A DNA stretch of 64,000 nucleotides from Struthio camelus (Eukaryota > Chordata > Aves > Struthioniformes > Struthionidae), in the NCBI RefSeq assembly GCF_040807025.1, contig NC_090964.1, positions 7,371,214-7,435,213 of the forward strand. The letters run 5' to 3'. Below the pieces are notes generated by a model. The model was given only the letters and a program-made list of their open reading frames with translations, made no database searches and had not been told where the DNA came from. Shown here in pieces: positions 10,413-22,800 of the stretch (its first letter is position 1; every line of letters begins with the position of its first letter). A program made the translations under genes and the position numbers.

Positions 10413-10499
10413 GGTCGGCAGCAGCGGAGAGGCAGAGCCCAGGGCTGGCTGGCCCTGGGGGCTGCTCTCCTGCCCCGGGGGCGAGTGTGGGTCACCTAG

Positions 10500-10806
10500 G
10501 GAACCTGGAGAGCCACAGGTCCCTCCAGAGATCCAGGGACCCCACTAGACATCTGCCACAGACCTGGGGATCCTTGGAGAGCTGCAGGTCCCCCTGCTGA
10601 TGCACTGGAGATCCATGGATCCCCAGCAGTCTGAGGTTCCCCAGAGAGCTATCCGAGATCAGGGGATCCTTGGAGATCTGCAGGTCCCCCTGGAGATCCA
10701 CCAGAGACCTGGGGATCCTTAGAGAGCTGCAGGTCCCCTTAGTGATCCACTGGCAATCCAGGGATCCCCAGCAGCGTGGGATCCCTGTGGAGATCCCTCA
10801 GGCAAA
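10500..10806. repeat. Minisatellite with about 48-bp period
   Basis: Words such as GGGGATCCTTGGAGA, CTGCAGGTCCCC and GGATCCCCAGCAG recur. GGGGATCCTT starts near 10,567, 10,662 and 10,711 (spacings about 95 and 49), and GGATCCCCAGCAG recurs about 146 bp apart (near 10,617 and 10,763). This is consistent with about six diverged units of about 48 bp. It lies directly upstream of the LDLRAP1 promoter CpG island. Confidence 0.8.
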
Positions 10807-11796
10807 CACCTGCAGGAGGAGCATCAGGGTGAGTCTGCCAAGAGCCAGGCGCTGTTGAACCAGAGCCTTTCCCACACCGGCGCTGCAGCCCCTCTCATGG
10901 TGCGGGGGGCGCCCCGCCTTTCTGACAGAGAACCTGCGACCATGTATGGACATCCAGTAGAAGCCCCCCCCCCCCCCGCCACGGCTCCGCTATGCCATCC
11001 CAAAGGACTCAAGCAAGTAGCGTTAAAAGGACTTCGGCATACTCAGAAGACATGGGACGTTGCATTTTTCCTTAGAGGTGTTTCATTATGGCCTCCAAGC
11101 TGGGACCAGAAAATGTTATATCCCATTTTAATACTGCCTTTTAAAAAGGGGCATACACAGGTTAGTCTGAGCACATGTTGCCGCTCCGTGTCACTATAGC
11201 TGCCAGCATGCTTCTAATTCAGCTTGAACATAATTGTATGGAAGATTAAGGCCTCAAAGCCTTTTTGAAATTAAAGGGATAATAACGCAGAGGTTAAACC
11301 CCATATTTAGGATTTGGGGAATAATGCCTTACAAAGCCCATTATTCACAGAAACATTTTTGTGTAATTGAAAATTCCTCTTCAGTTAAATTTTAACATTC
11401 CTCTCGCATGTTTGTAACTTGGAGCACTGAGCTAACATGGAAGAGTCAACAAGCCAAACTGCCAAGAAGCGAGACCGACTGCAGCTCTTTTCCCCCTCTG
11501 CAGAATGAGCAAAACGCAAGAAATGAGCAGGCAGCACAGATGGTGGAAAGGTTAAAGAGAATCCTCCTCTTTCAAATGCCCAGCCTAAAATAGGAGAGTG
11601 CCACTGAAACACCTCCCTCCGTTTACTGCCGGCTTTTAATCTGAGTGTGCACCAGTAAAACCAAGGACCATGACCCGAACTTGAAACAAGAAGCTTCCCC
11701 CGACTGCTAACCAGATCAGAGCAGCTCTCAAGGGAAGCTGGTAAATAACAGCCTGCGGATACTGAAAAGCTTGAAAACTCTCTGCATCAGGAACAA

Positions 11797-11920
11797 GTTT
11801 AAGCATATGCACAGATCCATCTCTGTACGACAGCTCACTTAAGCATCTGTGCTTATTTTTAAGCATATGCTTAGACCTAATTGAAGTCCAGGGTTTTAAG
11901 CACCTGCTTAAATGTTTCAC
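11797..11920. repeat. Cluster of short AAGCAnnTGCTTA palindromes
   Basis: The words TTTAAGCATATGC, ACTTAAGCATCTGTGCTTA, TTTAAGCATATGCTTAG and TTTTAAGCACCTGCTTAAA lie within about 125 bp, separated by spacers. Each is a near-perfect inverted repeat around AAGCA..TGCTT. Similar TTAAGC-palindrome clusters occur in old amniote interspersed repeats as I recall them, so this may be a repeat remnant. Confidence 0.55.
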
Positions 11921-14194
11921 TAAATCACTGATGAAGCTCAGCTCCCACCCAACAGCCCATATTTCACTGGAGGGCTTCCCGCTTGCCAATATCTGATGAG
12001 CTAAGGTGGACACCTTTACAATTAATTCATTGATAAACTAGCCTGAGAAAGCCGCATAGCAGCTATTTGACGCGCCAGTGATTTATTTTCCTGTTTCTGT
12101 GTTTTGCACTAGCATTGACTAAATATATCGCCATGCTCCGGTTAGCTCGAGAAGCAGTTTCTGCACTTGCATGCTGCTTCCTTCCCATCGTTTCCTCTAT
12201 AGCACTTTCCCAAGCGAGTTACTGGTCGCTATCCCGCCAGGGTAGGCTCCAGCTCACATGTGCTTCCTTCTTTCCGCTGCGATCCTCCCCTGCCAGAGCC
12301 GCTCCTGCACGTCACTGACCTTTTTAGCTCCTTTCAAGGTGCGTGGCGCGTGTCCCTGAACACAGGCGGTCTGACCGATCAGCTGCGCAGGGCTGTTTCT
12401 CTGGCTGTTACTGCAAAGAGCATAAGCCCCAGCTGTGGCGTGTCTTCCCCTGCTCATTTTTCCCCAATGAACTCCTAATATCAGCGTCTGTTTTCCCCTC
12501 ACTTTGCTGACTGTGCTGTCTCGGGTGCGTACATCTGCGTGGGAGTAGCGGAAGGTATTTCTTCAAGTGTCACAGCAGTTGGAGAGCGAAAGACCATGAC
12601 AGCGTGATAGCAGCCTGAGAAAGAGTAGTAATCAAATCAAGGTCTCTAGCGTGGCTGTGCCATCCAAGCCAGCCTTCCTGAAAGTCATAATTTGAGTTTA
12701 AAATATCCCTGTAATGGTGAGAAATTACTAGTGTCATCTCCCCCCAGAAAGGCAGAGCCTCCAGCATCTTAAAACTGCAGCCCTGCACTGATCTACCTGC
12801 TAACACGCTGAGCGGCCAGGCAAGAGGAGCTGCATGCAGGCAGGCAGGGTCTTGCAGGCCGGGGAAGCAAAGTCAAATCTATTTATTTATGTCTGAGTGC
12901 TGGCGATATCACAGCAGTGTTTTTTGGGAAGACTTCTTGCTTTCTCACTAGCTGCAAGCGCGGTGTGGCTGACCTCCTCAACCCCTGCCGTGCTCTGCTG
13001 ATCACCACCCATCCATCTCCTCATTAATTGTCTTCACTCCCGATGAGCCACCAGCTCTTTCTGCACGTACTTCTTCAAGGTTACTTTCAGCTCTGCAGCA
13101 TCACCAAAATACACAAGTTCGTGTCTACAGTACTGCAGCAATGGGACTGCTCTTCTCCAGTATTCCTAATACCTCTTCTGTCCAGAAAATACACAGGAAT
13201 TGTCACCAGTGCCACCTCTCCAAGGCTCCATTATTCTTGCCCACCATGGTGTTTGCATCCATCAGTTACAGTGAAACAAATGTAGCTTTTCACCAGTGAA
13301 ACAATTGCTTTTTTTTTTTTTTTTTTTTGGTAACACTGATGCTTTTTCCAGGCTGGAGGGGCCATGGCTGAGCGAGTCATCCCCAATTTCTTTGGAACAG
13401 TCTTTACGAGACACGCACATATAGCCCCAGACATAAGTTCATTGACAGTAATTACGCTTTACCGCAAGAGTGGATGTTCATTTGCTCCCTACTCTTATTA
13501 ATCAAGTCAGCGAATCTGTTCCTTTTTCGCCACAGTCAGGGACAGTGCATGCTCCTGAGGTTTTATTCATTCCTTCTGTTGTCTTAATATTTGTAGCAAA
13601 GTGCATTTACAGCAATTTAGCATATCCGAGGCTGGTTAAAAGGTGATCACTAATGGAAATCTGAGCTCCTTCCACGCTGTCAAACCCTTCTGAGGTTTGC
13701 CTCATAATAAATTGGCACATTCACTGGGAAGGCCTGCGTCTAACAGTCTATGTGATAAAAGACCAATTGCTGACATTTGCTGCTGTTTTCACTTCCTTTG
13801 ACATTTCATTAAGGAGCAAATAACACCAGCAACTACAAATTTGCTCTCATTGACGTTTGTTGGCCATAATGTTGCGGGTTACCCTGATTAAGTGAGTAGC
13901 TAGCAAGGGAGATGTATCCCGTTTCCAGGAGGACAAAGCCGGTGCTAGTCCTCCTACAGCCGTGCAGTGTTTCCAGGCCTTGCAGAAAAGGCTGAGCTGC
14001 TCACCCCTCTACCTCCACAGTTCAGAAAAATCAGCCTGGCCAGAAAGTCTCCCTGCTGCTGCGTGCAGAGAGCCAGCAAGGCAGGTTAGCGCCGTGGCAG
14101 GTCTGCGTTTGTGTGTTCGGTTTGCATCACCCTGCTCCCTCGGGTTTCACAGATTACAGTCCTGCCAGAAGGCTTACACCTAACGATATTGGCC

Positions 14195-14330
14195 CTTAAA
14201 CAGCACCTTTCACGCGATGATTTCCAAGTGCTTTATTAGTGTAAAAGAACTTGGCCTCATCATACCCCACTGCTGTGGGGCCGAGCTGTAACTAACCCGG
14301 ACCTCAGGGTATCATTTTATTCCCTCAGTA
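14195..14330. repeat. Ancient amniote repeat fragment
   Basis: Text such as ACAGCACCTTTCACGCGATG and CCAAGTGCTTTATTAGTGTA resembles the widely dispersed old amniote sequence in which 'agcacctttcat' is followed by 'ctcaaagcgctttacaaa'. It is diverged and short, and the family was not assigned. Confidence 0.4.
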
Positions 14331-16156
14331 ACATTTCCAATTTATAGGCACACTTAGGACTTAAGTTAACCCAATCATTAACACTTTGTTAACGAGTCAC
14401 CGTGCTTTAAGATCTATGGAGAAAGGGCATTATAAAAATACACAGCATAAATATTATAAAAACAAACAATATCTGACTGTACCTGTACCCAGTCTGCAGC
14501 AACTCTTGCGTGCAGCAATCGTATTTACCCTGTTTGGTCACTGTTTGATCAGTCACTTCCGTCAGCTGCAGCAGTCGTGCTTTCGCCTGGGACCACATCC
14601 AGCATCACCACACACCCCCTCGACTCCAAGATGCCCAGGATCAGCCCTGGTCGCTCCAGAAAGCAGCATCAGGCTGAAGATTTAACACAAAAGCTGACAT
14701 GAAATACACTCATTTTGACAATAGCTGAATCAAGAGCTGCAGCGCTGGACAAACAGGGCCAGAGCACAGCATGCATAGCCTGGCCTGGGGGCAGAGCCCA
14801 TCTTTGGATGTAGGATCTGGCAAGCTGATAACGTTCCTGCCCACAGCCTGGGTCTTGCCTGCCCAGGGTTGTGCATCTATTCAGATATTTTATCAGCTCT
14901 CAGTAAGGTTGTTAAGCATCCCTGAGAAGCTGCTCCTACCCTGGAGCCACATCCCAGCCAGAAGCAACAGCTCCCTCTCCCTGGGTGAGGGATATTTGAC
15001 CTCCTCCAGGACCTCAGCAGTCAGGCTGGCTCTGCTGCTCCTCACCCCCAAAGAGCACCAGCAAGCGCAGAAGGAGCAAAGCCACCACCAGTCTCACCTT
15101 CTGGCGTGGACCCTACAGCATAGAGGATAACAGCCAGGTTCACACCCCCATGATGGCAACTTAACGCACTAACTCCCATCCCCAGCACTAACAAGAACCT
15201 CATACGCTTTCCCCAGACGTTATGACCTGGCTTTTCTATTTTTGGCTATCTCTTTAGTATCATGTTCTTGAGCTATTCTCACTTTTTTGTAGCCTGGTTG
15301 CTTTTGCCTGGATCACAGATAAAATAAAGCAGACAGCTGCTCACACTCAACTGCCAATGCTGATGGAAAGAAGACGCAGGGCAGTAAGTAGCAGCAACTT
15401 AATTGCAATCAAGGCCTGTCAGCCTTGTCAACATGCCCGATCAGCTGCAACTGATGGGCCAGTGCTTGGATGTGGTGCATGTGCAGCAGGGGAGCTGAAG
15501 CTGTGTTTGAGAAAGCTGCACAGAGGTGGGGATTGCCAGTGCTGCCAAAGCACACAGACCACCCGTAAGTGGTGCCTGCAGCTGGGCGCTACAGAGGATG
15601 GCTCAGGAAATTTCCTAATCCCTAGTAATTAGAGGCTGGCTTAAACCTCAGGTATAAGACTTAATGTCTCTTCCCAAATTTTATATATTAATTGGCCCAG
15701 TTCTGTACGCTCTTGGGCACCAAAAAGTAGATCTCACTCCTTTTTGGAGCGCTGCACGATTTTGGGGCTGAGTGACACCCTGCACAGGGCAGCCCACAGT
15801 TTAGCTGCTCTCTATGGCCGGTGCTGGTATGTGTAGATAATGCTCCTAAAATCTGAGACTGACGGTGCTCTCGTGTCTTGCCCTGGCAGTGAAATAACCT
15901 GTAAATGAGGCAGGAGCTCATTAGAAGAGCAATCTCTCTCCCTGTTGTGCTCATGGTGGAGGTAGTAGATGCCTTGTATGCTCTGTCACTGAAACACGTC
16001 CCCCTTCTTCCAAGGTTCAAAAAGGTTCCCCTGATCAAGGAGGAAGCTGAGCTGGGGAACTGAGAAACTCCCGAGCTCAGCAGGAAGGGCAATGGATGGA
16101 AAATCCACATCAGTGTTGCTGCCGTCCAGGGAAATTGGAAACTGTGCTCGCTCTAA

Positions 16157-16182
16157 GTGTGTGTGTGTGTGTGTGTGTGTGT
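16157..16182. repeat. (GT)13 microsatellite
   Basis: An uninterrupted GT dinucleotide repeat in intergenic DNA, useful as a marker but with no evident role. Confidence 0.95.
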
Positions 16183-17789
16183 TTGTGGGTTGTTTCCCTG
16201 CAGACTCGCTTTTCTTCACAGAGCTGTGGCAGAGAGAAATGCGCATCTGCATACCCAATACACCCTCTCCTCCTTCCTTCAGGTGGCATATCGTTGTGAC
16301 TTTTGGTCCGTACTACAGAAACCAAGTCTGCCATCAGACTCTGTGGAGTAATCTAGGCCGTAGCGGGCAGCAGCCTGGGCAGCAGATATTTTGGGGGTCT
16401 TTTGAGCTTCATCTAGTTGGTGGCCGGGAGCAGTCTCAGGAGAGGCTCAGGTGGTCCTTTCCCATCCCACGTTTCTGCATCTGCAAGGTCACATCTGCTC
16501 CTGCACTCCGCAGCCCCCCAGGGAATTTCCTCCCCTTTTCCCAGGCCACGAGCCGGGGAGCAGCCGCAGCAGCTGGAGCGCCGTGGCATCGAGCAGCATC
16601 ACTGTAACTCTTCCTCAGACACGCTCCTCCGTGCACGGCCCCACACCGGCACTCTCCCTTCCCCTTCGGCTGTGGAAGGATGGCAAACGCGTGCCCTTTC
16701 TCCACCTTGGCACGCATTAACCCCCTCCACGCGCACAGACCACCAGCGCGCCAGACAAAAGGGGCCGCCTGGCTCCGGGTGCTTCCTGCAGCCCATCTGA
16801 CTGCTGCAGATGTTGACATCTGCTGCAAAAGTCTTAGCTGGCATAAAGCAGCCAGAGATTTTTGGCTCACGACATGCAGAGCGGCAGCAGCACCCGTAGC
16901 AACCGCAGTAGGATTTGGCTCACCCTTGCTGTCTTGAAGCTGGATGTCTAGCCTGAGCTAATTATCTAGTCTCCCTCTGTAGCTAAAGGAGGGAGTGCCA
17001 TCTCCAGAGGGTGAACCAGCTCTCAGAGGAGATGAACAGTCCTCTGGAGGGGCCCAATCTTTTTCTCTTGACCACGGACTGAGGTTACGCATTGAGCTCA
17101 AATTAGATCTCTTTGCAGAGGGCTGAAACAACAAGGCACATCCCAGCTCCACCTTGCAACAGTCCTGCATGAAACTGGGGAGCCAACTCCTAATGTTTTC
17201 TGTTTTCCCTCGTTTGTTTGACCAAAGTGATTTGTCAAATGCGAATCTAATCATGAATAGTTTAGTTCCCTGGGATATGTCTTATTTCATGGTGAATTTA
17301 TTATTCACTGAAAAGATTGCTCTGCTTTAATGCAGGCAGAGAGGAAAAGTTATCCCTTGTGCTGCTTCTCCAGTGGTTTCACTGGGTTCAAAGCTTTTAG
17401 CAGATAAAACCACTGGGTACAAATTCTCTTGGCATATGCTGAGGACATCGCTGAGAGAGAAAGTTAGCTGATACTGATTTCAATGAAAGTTTCCCAGTGT
17501 AAAGACAGTGGGATCAGGCCCTCTTCGAGGAATTTAGTCACTTATTTACATTAATTATACTTTACGTCACAAGCAATACAGTCCTGATCTTAGGCTTGTG
17601 TTAGACTGGATCAGTTTTAGTGACAGTGCTAGAGCTCTCAGATTGACACCAGTATAACTTAGTTATATAATACATCAAAGATAAAAATACATCAGGCATA
17701 AAATATCAACTGTTAGAGGAAATAACCAGAGCGCCCACACATTTAATGCCTTCCAAAGAACTGGGGAGAGAAATCACATTACTGTAATG

Positions 17790-17930
17790 CACAGAGTTCT
17801 GGGACATCTTTTATCAGAGGCTATCAAAGCACTTTACAAATCATTACTTATTTAAACCCTGTCACATGCTGGTCACAAAAGAGGACAATGCTGGAAGCAG
17901 GGCATGAACTCAGGAGGCATCACCAGAGAC
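17790..17930. repeat. Ancient amniote repeat fragment
   Basis: The segment TATCAAAGCACTTTACAAAT followed by a TTAAACCCTGTCACA-like stretch matches the same old dispersed family as the fragments near 14.2 and 61.4 kb. It is heavily eroded. Confidence 0.5.
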
Positions 17931-19399
17931 AAGGAAATATTTAAACCAAAGCGTTTTCTAGTAGGAAATGCTCTTTCACAAAAATTGAAATATTTTGCAG
18001 CAGCATGTTGATTTCAATAAAGTTTCTGACAGAACAGTTTCAAACCAGTTCCACATCAAAATGGGATCCTGTGCAGGGACTATGTGGGAGAGGGGCTGGA
18101 GTTTTTATTCCACTACTGTGTCATGTGCATATTCCATTTAATAGTTGTGGCTGACCTTAGCTAAATGTTTCTTTTCAGTCTGCATGTTTCTGAAACTAAT
18201 CATTCAGAGTATTTAATTCTGTAATTGGGGAGAGGGTGCTGTGAATTTTCAACCTCATGTGAGAAATAGATGTATTTTGCAATATCAGAATGCACGGTCT
18301 GTTTGAGTAGATGCTCTTTCCTAAAACCTCCTCAAAGACGCCTGCTTAACTCTCTGTGATTCTCCATATCCTGATGCGAAAGGTTAGTTGCTCAAATGGA
18401 GACTCCAGAGTCTAATTCAGATAGTAAAAACTGAGATTCTCTTTCCAGTATCTAGCATCCACGTGTGGATGCAAAACTGCTGTTTTTGAGGGCCTGATCC
18501 AATACTCAGATTTGTTCAAAGAGAAGTGGATTGGGTGCTTTGCAGAGGAAGAAGGGAGAAGGGAGGGTATACAAAACGCAGTGGGGTTTTCCCAGAAATC
18601 AGGCTTGATCCATCAAGATTGGTTTGTGCCACCTGCCAAATGTAAACCATGCCGCATCTTTCTCACTCTGTGAATGCTTTGACTTCTCCTTCCCTGATGT
18701 ATTTGTGGCTTCTATTTGCAGGGAATATGGTTTGATTCTGTCTCTTCCTCTGCCAAAGAAAAAGCACAGTGCTTCCATCGGCCCTGCCCGAGCCGAGGAC
18801 AGGGCTGAGGAAGGGGGTCTCTAAGCATCGGGTGATTTGTATTCAGTCGATGAGAGTTTTGCTGGATTAAAGACAGCAGAACGTGACTCAGGCTCTGACA
18901 GGCATGTGGCAGCAGATTAAAATTGGGCAGTCAGAGCTGCCACCACACTGAGCCATCTGCCCGGCCCCTCTGACGGGGACTGCTGCCGCCACAGACACTG
19001 TCTCACCCCCTCGTGCAAAAGCTCCTGAACTGCCATAGAGGAGATGCCCCTGCCTCTGGGTGGCAATGCCTGTTTGCAGGATGGGGTGGCAGGCCAGTGG
19101 CACCTCATAGCCCTTCATTTGTCTGATTTTAATCCACCACTGCACATCTGTCAGGGACCTCAGGGAGGCCAACATAAATCAGTAGTGTAAATCAGCGCGG
19201 CTCGCTGGAAGGGAAAGCAAAGCTGTGCTGATTTACAGCAGCTGAAAGTGTCTCTGTTCTGCAAGCCTTGGTCCTATCAGGTGATGAAAACTCACTGCAA
19301 TCAGCAGTGAAGCTGATTATCACCTTGCCAGGGAAACAGCCTTTGTAATTGCTTAATTAGAGTCAAAAATGGTCAGGTGGAGACACGGGACAGGAGACA

Positions 19400-19515
19400 C
19401 AGGATCTATTTCAGTCTCTGTCCCTTACCTACAAGGTGATCTTGCTCAAGTCACTTGAACTGTTTGTTTTACTGCTGCTTGTTGAGCCTGCAAATATGAA
19501 CATGCTGATAACAGC
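19400..19515 (+). repeat. MIR-like SINE fragment
   Basis: The string CTTGCTCAAGTCACTTGAAC, followed by a pyrimidine-rich stretch and ATAACAGC, follows the MIR core order 'gaccttgggcaagtcacttaacctctctg..cctc..ataatagc'. It is old and diverged. Confidence 0.45.
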
Positions 19516-21769
19516 TCGGACTGAGCTGAAACATCAATCCTTTTCTCGAACTCAGTTCAGGTTCACACAGGTTTTCAGTAACTTTTGAGAGGAGAGAAAA
19601 AAAAAAGATAACAGTCATTTAAGAATGTTTTTTCTCAAGGCTATTTAAGCTTTTTAACTCTTTAAAATTATTCACTGATATCAAAGCAAAACACTTTTTG
19701 AGACAACTCTTTGAACTGCCCCGCTTAAATAAAACATCAAAATGAACCATCCTATCATTAAAATCCCCCCACCTTTTCCCGCTGAAACTTCCCCCCTCAG
19801 TTCGACCCGAGTGCTGAAATACGGTGACAGGTACATTGTGGACTGCAGAGATTTCAGGCTGCCCCTGCTCTACCCCCTCCAAAGGCTGTGTGATGCTGTT
19901 TGTGTCATGCACAAACATGGGACTAATCATAAGGGCTTGGCACCCTGATAATGTGGCCACGTACCTTGGGGTGGTGAAAACACCCTGCAGTGCACTGTGT
20001 TGATACAGCATTCGAAACCCGGGGCAGGACGCAGGGTTCAAAGCACGCACCGTGCCCGGCAGAGTGGAGTTGCAGGCTTGGCAAGTACAAGGGATGTCAC
20101 AATGTTACTAGTCATTTCTTCCTGTGTTTAGGAAGAGTTGAATATAATGAGCTAAAAGGTAGTGACGAATTCGTGTCTCAGTAATGGTTTATATACGTGC
20201 CCACACACACACGTACCCACCCATATACACAACCCGCCAAGATTGCACTGTGCTCAGTGCCCCTCCCTTTCAGAGGAGAATCTTCCTCTAGAAAATAGCC
20301 CCATTGCTCAGGAGAGGATTTCTTAGGAAAGAGCTGGTGAAATATATCCCCTTGATTTTTACATGTTTACTTTTAAAAAGGTTTCATCTTCCTCCTACCT
20401 CCGAGAGCACGTTCCTGGAAGAGTCTCCATCCCCTTCATCTCACATCCCTTGCTGGAGTGGCAGCCCCGAGCAATGTTTCACTGCCAGATTATAGCCAAC
20501 CTGGATAAGGGATATATAATGCAAATGCCAAAGGAGTTAACTGGAACTGTGTAAAAAGCCATGACTGCCTCATGCAATATTAGCACCCAGCTCAACCCAA
20601 TGTGTTCTCAGTTATAACCACTTTTCAGTTTAAGAAAAGTCTGCACTGCCTTTTGTTTCTGCCCAGCAACACTGTCTCTGTCCTCTTGCTGGTTACATTA
20701 CTGCATTTAAGATGCTGTTTCCCTCTCTCTAAGGTTTTTGCAGGGCCTTTCTCCCCCAGCTGCTTCCCTCGATAGCCAGCTTCAATATCTTCAGCGCTCC
20801 ACTGTCAGAGTGTCGGACTTTGCTATTGCTGGTGTTGCTTTAAGTTCAGGTTGTACCAGAACATCAAATTTAATGTGCAGTGAGGAACAAAATCATCGAG
20901 GCTGTGTGGACGTAAAACAACAGATGGGCAGTGCCTTGCTGCTCTGGCTGTGAAGATTTTGAAGCTAATAATAATTGTAAACATCTCTTTTCATCTTGTT
21001 TAATCCTTATAATCTCCTTACCCTCCAGTCCAGATTGTTGTTTTTTCTGTGTGCTGAGATCGTTCCCTGCAGCAGGACATCTCTGTCAGACCTGTACGCA
21101 CTGCACACTGCTTTTGGTGAGGTGTACCCAACCATCCAGGCGTAGACTTTAATAGGGATTACTATCCTAACAAAATATCCTTCCTCCTTCCCAGCAAGAA
21201 AGGGCAGGCAGGGTCGTGGCAGTTCGAAAGATGCCAACAAGTTAAAAATAAAAAAAGAAACAATCACTTCACGATGAGTGAGTGCATCATGGGAAGAGAG
21301 TGCAGGGGTCACGTTTTATTCACAGTTTTGCTCTGGATGTGCTCAGTAACTTTTGGAGTGACCGGTTCTTAACGACCCTTCGTGTTTTACACATGGCCCC
21401 TAGGGTTATGTTATCAAATTATAAGTCTTCATCTCCACTAAAAAATGAGATTTCTAGATTTTTGTGGTTGAAAATACCCTGAGTAGCAGTTAAAATATCT
21501 AGAAGGCAAGCACAGAAACCTGACCTTTTTTTTTTTTTTAATCTTTAGACTCAGAGGAGGAGCTGACTCTGGGTTTTTGAGCTTTTAATAGTAATACTGG
21601 AATCTGGTCACGTGGGTGGTGAGTTTGGCCTTTCACAGGCTGAGTACTTGGGTCTCAGCTGACCGCAAAGGGAACAGCAGGCACTAACTGTTCGGAGAAG
21701 TCAGGTCCTCTGTGAATCCTCTTCTGGAAAATAGCCTTGGCCTTTGCTGGCTTCTCATTTTTTTCACTG

Positions 21770-21860
21770 TTGCAAAACAAAATCGTTTTCTGATTTTAAA
21801 GTGCTTTGAGATCCCTGTGTTAGACAGACGTTCAGACCTCAGCAGTGATAACGAGACAAT
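21770..21860 (+). repeat. Ancient repeat 3'-end-like fragment
   Basis: The string AAAGTGCTTTGAGATCCCTG is typical of an old amniote element family whose 3' part reads 'gtaaagcgctttgagatcc'. Little of the rest is recognisable. Confidence 0.4.
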
Positions 21861-22617
21861 TTCTCCCTTCTCTCACCCTGAAGCAGACTCGGCAATTGAA
21901 GTACCACAGACTCAGCCAGCAGCAAATTTAACTACTCTGCATTTGGAGTGCAGCATTAAGGGGACTAGGAGCTTGATCAAAAGATGCTCTTCAACCTAGG
22001 AGACAAAGGGATCATATCCAGTCACTGGAAGATGAAGTCAAACAAATTTGACTCAGAATAGGTTGTTATGTTGTTGGGGTTTTTTTCCTTTTTTTTAAGA
22101 ATGAATGTAACTGGCCATTGGAACAATTTATACAGGGTTGGGTTGGATCCTCTATCAGTCGGAAAAAAAAGCTAAGCCTGGATGTTCTGCTGAAAGGGGG
22201 AATTAATCCAGACAAGTCTTGTGGCTTGTACCACTCAGGAATTCAGTCTGACAATCCCAACCTTCCCTTCTGACCTTTTATTTGCTAAACTGTCTGCACA
22301 CTAGGTTTCAGATTATTTCATGCCAGGTGCATCTGATAAATTAGTTTGTTCTGAGTCCAACTTCCTTTTCCTGTGGCTGCCAGTCTCCCAACCATATGGC
22401 AGAACTACACATCCACCCGTGCCCCTGAATCGCTCCCCCAAAGGCTGCTGGTGTCTGCATCGCCTTTGCATCCTATGCCTTGGTCAGTGCTGATCCATGT
22501 TCAAGCTAGATGCTGAATGTCAGCCTGCTCTTGTTTATACTGAATCAATTATATTTCCTTGGAAATCTATTTACTTTGAACCCCGCAAAAAGGTATGATG
22601 AACCAGACTATGGGTAT

Positions 22618-22800
22618 TGATAATTTCATGTTGATAACTTTAAAAAAGAAAGATAATTGTCTCTGAGCAAAGACAGAAGATATTAGAATAATGATCTCCC
22701 CAGGGCAGGGATTATCATGTTTTTCATGATCATCGTTGGCACAGGGGAGGGGTCCTAATTGTGGCTGGTCTGATAAAAGCTGCTCCGCTGTAAATGATAA
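22618..22800. promoter_or_regulatory. GATA-motif cluster (candidate enhancer)
   Basis: Six WGATAA hexamers lie within 183 bp: TGATAA at 22,618, 22,632, 22,771 and 22,795, AGATAA at 22,651, and TTATCA (reverse) at 22,712-22,717. Random expectation for both strands is about 0.2 in this span. Clusters like this mark GATA-factor enhancers, but binding and target are unknown. Confidence 0.4.

Larger units (their letters stand above)
9960..10460. promoter_or_regulatory. LDLRAP1: LDLRAP1 promoter CpG island
   Basis: This very GC- and CpG-rich segment surrounds coding exon 1. It contains CGG/CCG triplet runs (10,040-10,056 and 10,215-10,232), C-runs and a near-CRE. No TATA box is evident at a convincing place, which fits a broad CpG-island promoter. 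The transcription start cannot be fixed from sequence. It probably falls between about 10,060 and 10,250, given the short 5' leader usual for this gene. Confidence 0.75.
10807..19390. other. Intergenic region, left part
   Basis: No convincing gene is seen. Contents are a C14 run (10,964-10,977), a cluster of TTAAGCATATGCTTAA-like palindromes (11,797-11,920), a T20 run (13,309-13,328), two ancient repeat fragments (about 14.2 and 17.8 kb) and a GT repeat (16,157-16,182). AT-rich stretches at 11,220-11,400 and 13,690-13,880 look like possible conserved noncoding elements, but this cannot be judged without an alignment. Confidence 0.7.
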
